Virus record (IMG/VR): IMGVR_UViG_3300038954_000288
Location: 1 to 27,477 of that record
DNA from: a virus
DNA length: 27,477 bases
Reading direction: 5' to 3' (one strand)
Part shown: positions 1 through 6,729 of the stretch, piece after piece
Layout: each line of letters begins with the position of its first letter
How positions within the stretch are numbered: position 1 is the stretch's first letter
The notes under the pieces: model-generated
What the model was told of the DNA's origin: nothing
The model's input: only the letters and a program-made list of their open reading frames with translations
The model's database searches: none
Made by a program: the position numbers and the translations under genes

Positions 1-47
1 CCCATGCTCTTGTGCTCTGGCGCTGCCTCGAAGTATCCGACCTTCAT
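1..47 (-). CDS. Start of a further gene, cut by the window edge
   Basis: An ATG at 47 overlaps the peptidase stop (ATGA) and has GAGGAGG just upstream. It reads MKVGYFEAAPEHKSM before the edge. Too little is visible to assign a family. Its coupling to the peptidase suggests that it belongs to the same lysis or late module. Confidence 0.6.
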   Translation of the reverse strand, partial: MKVGYFEAAPEHKSM

Positions 48-631
48 CGTGCCTCCTCGTAGTGTGCATCCGGGCGCGGGCGATGCTCCCACCGCTGCCA
101 CGCGCGGCCCCGATGTATTTCGTAGTGAGTGTGCGCGCCGGTCGAGTATCCGGCATTGCCGACGTAGGCGATCTCGTCGCCGCGCTGGACGTGGCGGCCG
201 TGCCCGTTCGTGGTGAAAAACGCGCAAAGTGGAAACTGCTCGACCTTCGGCGATTCCTTGTATCGCCAACGCACGCGCACCGGGGGCTCGTTGAACAGCT
301 GGTTGATCCAGCAGTGCGCGAAAATGTGCGTTGCACCGCTGTCGCCGAGTACGATCGCAAGCGCCCCGAATACGTCGTAGAAGTACGCCCTGCTACCGAA
401 GTCAAACGGCCCGTGGTCCAACCGAAGCTCGTACATGTCGCGGTCGCGGTTCGGCCGGATCGCAGCGAAATAGTACAGCATGCCACGTTCAGGCGCGAGG
501 ATCGAAGTCCCGACCGGCGCTGCTATATCGACCGCACCGTGCTTGTGCCACCGCTCGTCCGGAGACACCGAAAGCGGGCGCATCTGATCGAAGCCCGCCG
601 TGATCTGACCGCCCGGTACCGGCCACGTCAT
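44..631 (-). CDS. M23-family peptidoglycan peptidase, probable endolysin
   Basis: This 195-residue protein matches LytM/M23 zinc endopeptidases, which cut peptide cross-links in peptidoglycan. HGAVDIAAPVGTSILAPERG (residues 31-50) supplies His31 and Asp35 of the zinc site. GAHTHYEIH (165-173) supplies the HxH motif, and HIFAH (102-106) gives a possible catalytic His. GDEIAYVGNAGYSTG precedes the HxH, as in the family. There is no signal peptide, so release would need a holin-type partner, which the upstream membrane coiled-coil gene could supply. It overlaps that gene and the next by four bases (ATGA). A tail-associated role is a second possibility. Confidence in the family is high. Confidence 0.85.
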   Translation of the reverse strand: MTWPVPGGQITAGFDQMRPLSVSPDERWHKHGAVDIAAPVGTSILAPERGMLYYFAAIRPNRDRDMYELRLDHGPFDFGSRAYFYDVFGALAIVLGDSGATHIFAHCWINQLFNEPPVRVRWRYKESPKVEQFPLCAFFTTNGHGRHVQRGDEIAYVGNAGYSTGAHTHYEIHRGRAWQRWEHRPRPDAHYEEAR

Positions 632-974
632 CGGCCGTCGTCCTGTTGCATGTGCATCGCAACGAGCTTTTCGACGAGCGTGTGCGTGCTTTTCGTTGTC
701 GCCTTGATCTCGGAGACTTCGCGCGCGAGCTCATCGTGCTCGGTCTTGTTGGTGTTGATCTGCTGCTGTAGGTCCTGTCTCACTTTCTCTACCTTCCGGC
801 CGAGGCCGTCTACGTCTTTCGCCGTCTCTTCATTCCGTTGCATGTTGCGCCCCGCTGTCAGGAGCCACGCTCCTATCGCCCCGAGAGCGAGGACGATTCC
901 TGCGATGCTGTATATCGTGTTGATGCTTTCGATCTCGCCCTCCCTTCACCTGGCTCATTCTGCCACGTTTCCAT
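628..974 (-). pseudogene. Membrane-anchored coiled-coil lysis-associated protein, frame broken near the start
   Basis: The coiled-coil frame (628-843 as an ATG-started ORF) continues upstream without a stop, reading a transmembrane segment (IYSIAGIVLALGAIGAWLLTAG) but no in-frame ATG, GTG or TTG before a stop; its only CTG is inside the membrane segment. A strong site (AAGGAG, five bases from ATG) precedes ATG 974, which gives METWQNEPGEGR in another frame. A single extra base, or a -1 shift, in the GGGAGGG run near 939-944 would join the two into a 115-residue protein: short N-terminus, one membrane helix, then the coiled coil (VEKVRQDLQQQINTNKTEH). It sits just before the M23 peptidase (ATGA overlap), as holin- or spanin-like partners do. 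Alternatives are a rare ATC start near 933 or an assembly error. Confidence 0.6.
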
Positions 975-989
975 CGTTGCTCCTTCACG

Positions 990-3323
990 TTACGCTCGCC
1001 AGCGGCCTTCTGCCGTAACGTCGGCTTCTCCGTTTAGCACCGCCAAATCGGTACGGGGATTGTACGTCCGAACTGTGACTTTTGTATTTGTGGGAGACCC
1101 CATTGTAACAACCACGTCGCCCGACGGTGCTGAACTCTGTCTATTTTCAATTCCGCTACAAACGGGTGCTTCTCCGGACGGATATGCTTTTGGAAAAGTC
1201 CAGTCGGTGATCCCGTCTGTTCCGTCCGTAACAAACGCGTGCCGCTGTTTCATTGTCCCATCAGCGTACCGCGTCCAGCTTCCTGTGGCATTATTTCCGT
1301 GATCCTTGTACTCCACGAGCCGCCACCGGCTCCCCGTCCACCGCACTCGGGCGTAGTCGTCTTGGGAGTCGATGTCGACGGACGCCACACCGTCTATCGT
1401 GTCCGCGCCCGCTGCGGCGAGGATGACCTTTCCGGTGCCGGAGTCGTCCTTGTCGACTTCGATCTCGTCCCCCGGTATCATCCCTGTGCCCGCCGGAAGG
1501 GTGATGGTGCGGTCGGTCGCTCCGGTGGTGACTTGGATCATCAGGGAGTCGGTGCGCCCGGTGATAGTGTAGTCGGTCGAGACGCTCTTGACCGCTGCCG
1601 GGGTGACGTTCTCGAGGAGGTTCGGGGCGTAGACGACGACGCGGTAGTACCATGACGATGTAATGATGCTCTGGACAGCACCGGAATCGTTCATGTAGAC
1701 GAGGCCCTGTGCCCCGGTCTGGATCTTGAAGGACGCGTCAGAAATTGCAAAAGTAGTTAATCCATAACTCGTTGTTGATCCCGGAAGAGAAGTGGGTACA
1801 TAACTTTCTGCGTTTATCTCAAACGCATTCGCATCGGTCCCGTCCGTGGAGATGAAGAACCTCGTGATAAGCTCCGGCAGCGGCACACCCAAATTGTGCG
1901 TAATGTTGAACTCCGCATTCGCCCAGTCACTGTTCGCAACCCACCCCGTATCGTACTTCGTGACGCTGAGTTCAGTGGCCAGCACTTCGGGGCGGTAGAC
2001 TTTGACTTTGTAGTACCACGACTCGGTGTCGATGAATGTTCTGGTACCAGAACTTTGTATATACCCAATACCATCTACACCCGTTTGCAACTTGATTGCC
2101 GATGTGTTGATCTGTAATGTGGTAATTCCGGCAGAGGTATTGCTGGACGTGGCGTTGTCGTATGCGAACTGCGGAGTGACTTTGAACGCATTCGCCTCTG
2201 TTCCGTCAGAAGACACAAGGAACTCCACGATTAGATCGGAAAGATTCGCGTTCAACCCATGCGTGACCGTGAACTCCGCATTGGTCCAATCCGAGTTGGC
2301 GACCCACCCCGTCGAGTAGCTGTAGGTCGGAAGCGGAGTGCCGGAGTTCGTGGCGGGAGTGGCCTTGATGCAGTACGTCACCCCAGCGGCAAACGGTCGC
2401 GTCTCATCGCCGGTGCGGGGTGTGCCGTTGGTGGTATCGGAAGACGGATCTCCGGCTCCAACATCCAAACTTGTGGCAACAGGACTGTCCCCAATTGCTA
2501 TTGAGTATAGATTTCCAGCGGTTTCGCCGCGATTTTGCAATTGTGCGTGCCGGTGTCCCTGCATCTGATCATCTTCAAACGACCCTACGCTCGGACCGGC
2601 GAACGCGGAGCCATCGGCCATCGTCTCCGACCCATGGCTCCCCGTGCCGCGCACGAACGCACCACGGAGGTCGGGTACGTTGAACGTGGTTGACCCGTCG
2701 CCCGAGCCCCACGTCTCGCCAATCGCGGCGAAGAGGTCGGCGTACTCTGTGCGGCTGATCGCAGACCCGTCACATAGCAACGAACCAATCGGAGCGGCGG
2801 TTCCGGCGTAGGGATAGATGGTGCCGATTTCCATGCCGCCGCCCTCGCCGGAGCCACCGCCGGTCGCCACCTGCTCCCAATACGACGCGTGGGCGATGAG
2901 AATCGTGGTCGTAACGTCCGCGGTGACGGTGATAGACGACTCAAGCGCAGCGCCGATACCATCCCCACCGGATGCGGTAATTTCTATCGAGTTGGCCGCG
3001 TTGACGTTGATGATGTAAAGCTTGCGCCCCTGATTGCTCGCCAGATCGGGAAGGGTAACACTGACCTCGCCGTCTGCCGTGTCGCATGCGATGATTGACG
3101 GCGAGACGTTGTCGATTACCAACGGCCCGTCTGTATCGTTCACGGTATCGATTCGCCGGTCCTCCATTGGCCGGAGGTCTTTGAGTTCCGTCACCCCGTC
3201 GCCGAGCACATGATAGGCTTCGTCGAGCACGACCGCCGTCTGGCCGACCGGGAGCACGCGGGTCGACGCTGCCTTGTCGCTTTCGTTTCCGCGTAGTCGC
3301 TGAATTTCTATGACGTCGCTCAT
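990..3323 (-). CDS. Tail fiber with Phage Collar domain and duplicated modules
   Basis: This 777-residue protein probably binds the host surface. Residues 1-70 are an attachment region. Residues 70-152 and 578-672 are two copies of a similar fiber domain (both with VTLP/TITLP, a Gly-Asp turn and a terminal YWEQV/RWRLV). Residues 165-228 carry a Collar domain (GTIYPYAGTAAPIGSLLCDG, NVPDLRGAFVRG), closed by GHRHA at 256-260 and RPFAAGVTYCIKA (309-321). Two tandem copies of a 112-residue module follow (about 337-448 and 458-570, both with TGWVANSDW, DGTxANAF and SWYY). The end (680-757, GSWTRYADGTMKQRHAF) is a common fiber tip. It starts at ATG 3323 within the hub gene (ATGA). Confidence 0.88.
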   Translation of the reverse strand: MSDVIEIQRLRGNESDKAASTRVLPVGQTAVVLDEAYHVLGDGVTELKDLRPMEDRRIDTVNDTDGPLVIDNVSPSIIACDTADGEVSVTLPDLASNQGRKLYIINVNAANSIEITASGGDGIGAALESSITVTADVTTTILIAHASYWEQVATGGGSGEGGGMEIGTIYPYAGTAAPIGSLLCDGSAISRTEYADLFAAIGETWGSGDGSTTFNVPDLRGAFVRGTGSHGSETMADGSAFAGPSVGSFEDDQMQGHRHAQLQNRGETAGNLYSIAIGDSPVATSLDVGAGDPSSDTTNGTPRTGDETRPFAAGVTYCIKATPATNSGTPLPTYSYSTGWVANSDWTNAEFTVTHGLNANLSDLIVEFLVSSDGTEANAFKVTPQFAYDNATSSNTSAGITTLQINTSAIKLQTGVDGIGYIQSSGTRTFIDTESWYYKVKVYRPEVLATELSVTKYDTGWVANSDWANAEFNITHNLGVPLPELITRFFISTDGTDANAFEINAESYVPTSLPGSTTSYGLTTFAISDASFKIQTGAQGLVYMNDSGAVQSIITSSWYYRVVVYAPNLLENVTPAAVKSVSTDYTITGRTDSLMIQVTTGATDRTITLPAGTGMIPGDEIEVDKDDSGTGKVILAAAGADTIDGVASVDIDSQDDYARVRWTGSRWRLVEYKDHGNNATGSWTRYADGTMKQRHAFVTDGTDGITDWTFPKAYPSGEAPVCSGIENRQSSAPSGDVVVTMGSPTNTKVTVRTYNPRTDLAVLNGEADVTAEGRWRA
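1614..2315 (-). repeat. Two tandem copies of a 112-residue fiber module
   Basis: Within the fiber, module A lies at about 1977-2315 and module B at 1614-1952. Both begin TGWVANSDWxNAEF, share an H-x-L turn and DGTxANAF, have ITTLQI/LTTFAI and IKLQTG/FKIQTG blocks, and end with SWYYxVxVYxPxLL. Less than half of residues match by eye, so the duplication is old rather than recent. Confidence 0.85.
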
Positions 3324-5200
3324 GAATACACCCCTTCGGTTTCGTAGCCGGAAGCGAGATCGGCGTACTCGCCCTCGTTGATCGTAAGCTCCGGTGTCTC
3401 GCTGTACGCCCCTTCGTCGAAGGTAACGCTCTCCGGGTCAATCGGCGTTCGATCAGGTAGCTCGCGCAGTACGAGGTCAACCACGAGTTCGCCGCCGCGA
3501 AGCGTCAGCCCGCGTTCGAGCACCTCAGTAACCCGCCAGTCGACTTCATCGTAACGGCCGACGTTGATCTGCACAATGTCGAAAAGCTGCGACGGATTCT
3601 TGTCGAGGAGAATCGACGCGCTGATGATCGTCTGCGGTTCGCTTGACGTGGACGCAACCTCTTCGCCTACCGCCTCGGCATCGGTTTTCTCAGCGAGTAC
3701 GGTCCTCACGGGAGAAACCGGCTGCGACGAGTCGATTCCGTACGTAGCGGCAACCTCGGCCTGCTCTGCGGTGTAGCGCGCGAACAGGCCCGAATCGGCG
3801 ACGAAGTTCCGTGCGTACTCAACGGTAACGGTGCTCACTACCTCGTCGGTCACGATCTCGATGTCCGGCTCTTCGAGTAGTTCGTCCTGCCGGATGAACC
3901 GCGCGACGTCGCCGCTCGGATCGCGCGGAATGAACGTCAGCCGCCCATCGCCAAGCACCTCGACGATGCCCTGTAGCGAGACGGTGATCGGTTCGACCGC
4001 CGCCTCGATCAGACCCTCTTCGCTCTGAACCGAGAGGCCGATCGACTGTGTGTTCGCTGCCGTCTGCGCGCCCCACTGCGTCGTATCGAACGTGCTCGCG
4101 AGGTAGGAAAGCTCGGCCTGATCGCCGAAGATCGCCTTCATGATGTCGAGCCCGTTGTCGAACGTTCCGGCGATATCGAATCCCTCGCCTTTCCAGCGAA
4201 ACTCCTTAAGGTCGAGGTCGGCGTCGGCGGGAATACTGACGATGACCTCGTTGTCGGCGTTCACGCTCGGCGCGGCGTCGATTACGTTGTCGTCGCTGTC
4301 GTAGATCGTGTCGACCGCGCGGATCGAGTAGAGATTTGGGTCAGCAAGCACGAAGGTGACGTTGCCGCCGACTGCTTTGTCAAATGCCGCAGTGTCGACC
4401 GGCACCATGATCCCGCGTCGAATCTCACCGTAGGCGACCGGGATATTCTTTCCCACGAAATCATCAGCGAGCAATGCGTAGTCGTCTGTCGTGAAGCGGT
4501 TCGGGCAAATCGCCCGATTGTAGAACGTTCGAGCTTCCGATAGCTGCACACCGATCCGCTCGTCGTCGCGTCGCGCCCCGCCAGTATATCCGGTAAATAG
4601 CCGCACGCCGTCGTCGATGTCGGTTTGCCCCTCGGCCATGAGCACGAACCGAACCTGCGAGTTGAGCGCAGATGCGAGCGAGAAATCGTCGAAGCCGCCG
4701 TCGGCATTCGCAAGATCGTACGTGCTCGACTCGAATGAGAGGAGGCCGAACTTCAACGGATCGACGCGCTTCGTGAGCGTGCCGATCGAAAGCAGTACAG
4801 GATCGAAGTAGAGTTCAGGGTAGTAGGAAAGCTGCCCGGGAAAACGACCGGTTGCGAATCCGGCGGTCGCTTCAACTACACGATACGTCGCACGTCCTAT
4901 CGCGTAGTCATTTTCGTTGTCTGCGTGGTGTACGTAGATCCGTTTATTCTCGTCGTCCCAATAGAAGGATTCCGGTGTGCTCTGACAATCGGCGACGCTG
5001 AGTACTTCGGTATAGTTCACAGTTCCGCGAACGACGCCTCGGATGTCAAAGACCTGCTTCCGACCGCCCCAATAGAACTCAACGCCAAGATCGTCTTGGT
5101 AGGTTTCGTCGCCGCCGAACGAGTAGCGCCACACGCCTTCGCCGTCGCTGATGAAATTTGGTGAGCTAGTGCGGGTTGCGAGCTCAGTTAAAATGACCAT
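3320..5200 (-). CDS. Tail hub or baseplate-like protein
   Basis: This 626-residue protein begins at ATG 5200, directly after the preceding stop. It has an N-terminal region with VWRYSFGGDETYQDDLGVEFYWGG, a middle with LLSIGTLTKRVDPLKFGLLSFESSTYDLANADGGF, and a distinctly acidic C-terminal third. The VDPLKFGLLSFE-type core and the later ISASILLDKNPSQLFDIVQINVGRYDEVDWRVTEV stretch look like the hub region of siphovirus tips, where a first trimeric ring is followed by a long domain. No peptidase or lysozyme domain is visible. Its position between distal-tail-like and fiber genes supports a hub role. It overlaps the fiber gene by ATGA. Confidence 0.55.
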   Translation of the reverse strand: MVILTELATRTSSPNFISDGEGVWRYSFGGDETYQDDLGVEFYWGGRKQVFDIRGVVRGTVNYTEVLSVADCQSTPESFYWDDENKRIYVHHADNENDYAIGRATYRVVEATAGFATGRFPGQLSYYPELYFDPVLLSIGTLTKRVDPLKFGLLSFESSTYDLANADGGFDDFSLASALNSQVRFVLMAEGQTDIDDGVRLFTGYTGGARRDDERIGVQLSEARTFYNRAICPNRFTTDDYALLADDFVGKNIPVAYGEIRRGIMVPVDTAAFDKAVGGNVTFVLADPNLYSIRAVDTIYDSDDNVIDAAPSVNADNEVIVSIPADADLDLKEFRWKGEGFDIAGTFDNGLDIMKAIFGDQAELSYLASTFDTTQWGAQTAANTQSIGLSVQSEEGLIEAAVEPITVSLQGIVEVLGDGRLTFIPRDPSGDVARFIRQDELLEEPDIEIVTDEVVSTVTVEYARNFVADSGLFARYTAEQAEVAATYGIDSSQPVSPVRTVLAEKTDAEAVGEEVASTSSEPQTIISASILLDKNPSQLFDIVQINVGRYDEVDWRVTEVLERGLTLRGGELVVDLVLRELPDRTPIDPESVTFDEGAYSETPELTINEGEYADLASGYETEGVYS

Positions 5201-5953
5201 TCAAAACTTCAGATAGTATACTTCGGCGTTAGTGCCGGCTGAATTGAAAAAGCGTACACTTGAACCATCAGCAAAAACGGTACCCCCAGCAAATAGTTGA
5301 TCGCTTCTTCTCCATGATCCGCTTTCATATATTTCTAGATAGATAGAACCAGTAGTGTCTGTCACAACATAGACGCCTCTGATAGGCGTCCATGTATCTC
5401 CAGCAGAGATTCTTATAAGGTCTGCGACCGGAGATGAATCAGGCGTCAAACTTCCATTTAGATCTAAGGAGCCGCTGATGGCTGCGTCACTAGCGACTGA
5501 TAATTGATCTGTAACAATAATGCCGTTGTCTACACTGAACAACGCGCCATCGAATCTCGCTCGGTCATAAAAGGGTACGATCAATACATCCCACGCAAAC
5601 GAAGTGAGAAGCCGGAATCGGCATTGCCGCCGATTACTGCCATCATAGATACCGCTACGCACCGGATCATACGTTCCCGCCGTAGTGGACCAGACGAACT
5701 CAGGTACCGAGTCATCAAAAAACAGATAAGCTCCTTCCTGAGCTGTCCCGCTTGGCGTCTCGGCCGCACCGCTTACCGCGTAGATTGAGCCTTGCGATTC
5801 GATGAGCGAACCCACGGAGACTTTCAGTGTACCGCCGTCGTTTTCGAGATACGTGAGGTCGCCGCCGATGCGATTCAGGTCGATGTTGAGTAGCGCGTTC
5901 GTGAGGTCGTTGTTCGAGCCGACGACGTAGCTGTTTTTCTGATCGATAGCCAT
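5201..5953 (-). CDS. Low-GC tail tip or receptor-binding-like protein
   Basis: This 250-residue protein starts at ATG 5953, sharing one base with the previous stop. The N-terminal part (SNNDLTNALLNIDLNRIGGDL) looks like an attachment segment. The remainder is Gly/Ser/Thr-rich beta sequence, ending with TWTPIRGVYVVTDTTGSIYLEIYESG and VRFFNSAGTNAEVYYLKF, a beta-sandwich ending common in virion binding proteins. Its 3' part is clearly lower in GC than the neighbours: bases 5221-5520 contain 135 G+C of 300 (45%), counted by eye. That suggests recent exchange of the binding domain. The function is inferred from context and composition. Confidence 0.55.
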   Translation of the reverse strand: MAIDQKNSYVVGSNNDLTNALLNIDLNRIGGDLTYLENDGGTLKVSVGSLIESQGSIYAVSGAAETPSGTAQEGAYLFFDDSVPEFVWSTTAGTYDPVRSGIYDGSNRRQCRFRLLTSFAWDVLIVPFYDRARFDGALFSVDNGIIVTDQLSVASDAAISGSLDLNGSLTPDSSPVADLIRISAGDTWTPIRGVYVVTDTTGSIYLEIYESGSWRRSDQLFAGGTVFADGSSVRFFNSAGTNAEVYYLKF

Positions 5954-6729
5954 TAGAACGTCTCCCGTATACCGAGTGTCGTTACCGCCTTCGCCTCCGA
6001 GTTCTTGCGGAAGTAGCGCGGATCGAGCTGCAGCGAATCCGAGTCGAGAATCCCGTAGACAGCCTCGCCGGTCATGATGCAGTCCTCGTCGAAGTACCAG
6101 AATCGCGGCGTTGCGAAGCCCGCCTCCGCGATTCCGACGATGCGCGAGCGCAGCGTGCTAAACGTCTCTTCGACGATCGTCATGTCGATCGCGGCGTACA
6201 GATAGCTAGCCGAACGTAACGGCGTCCCGGCGCGCGTGATATTTCGTGGGTCGGTCGACTCGACGGTATAGTTGAGCGCGCCATCTGCGATCGTGAGTTC
6301 GTCGGAAAGCTCTCCGATGTAGAGATATCCGATCGAGAACTGCGTCGTATCGCCGACGTCGAACTCGATAACGACCTCATCCGCGCCGGCCGAATCGAAC
6401 GCGGCGACTGCGTAGTTCAGTTGTACCGGCGCGCTCACGGTAACTGTCCGCGATGCGACGTCCGAGGATAGATAGCGAAGCGTAACCGTCACCTGCGTGA
6501 TGGCCGTCATCCCTGCAAGCACGACGAGCGAGACGTCACGCTCTGCTTGAACGCCGCCGACTCGTAGCTCTGCGGTAATCGTCACGCCGCTCGCTCCATC
6601 CTGATTCGCGAAGTACGCTCGCGTGGTGCGCTGGTCTATGAGAACGCCTGCGCCAGTTATCGGAGTGCCGGAAACGCCCGCGATTCCGATACTGGCCGTG
6701 TCCGCGTAGTTCGTGGTCGTATATCTCAT
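5953..6729 (-). CDS. Tail protein, distal-tail-like, function unknown
   Basis: This 258-residue protein is translated from ATG 6729, which overlaps the tape measure stop (ATGA). It is rich in Thr/Val/Gly and mostly beta-like (VTITAELRVGG, VTVTLRYLSSDVASRTVTVSA), with a Phe/Tyr-rich end (ATPRFWYFDEDCIMTGEA). It sits where lambda-like phages encode the distal tail protein joining tube and tip. I do not see a decisive motif, so this is a placement-based call. The next gene starts at the last base of its stop (TAATG). Confidence 0.5.
   Translation of the reverse strand: MRYTTTNYADTASIGIAGVSGTPITGAGVLIDQRTTRAYFANQDGASGVTITAELRVGGVQAERDVSLVVLAGMTAITQVTVTLRYLSSDVASRTVTVSAPVQLNYAVAAFDSAGADEVVIEFDVGDTTQFSIGYLYIGELSDELTIADGALNYTVESTDPRNITRAGTPLRSASYLYAAIDMTIVEETFSTLRSRIVGIAEAGFATPRFWYFDEDCIMTGEAVYGILDSDSLQLDPRYFRKNSEAKAVTTLGIRETF

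Noticed and set aside
62-1018. A 318-codon plus-strand frame opposite the lysis genes
   Set aside because: The minus-strand frames have an M23 zinc site, ATGA couplings and ribosome sites; the plus-strand product has no recognisable domain.
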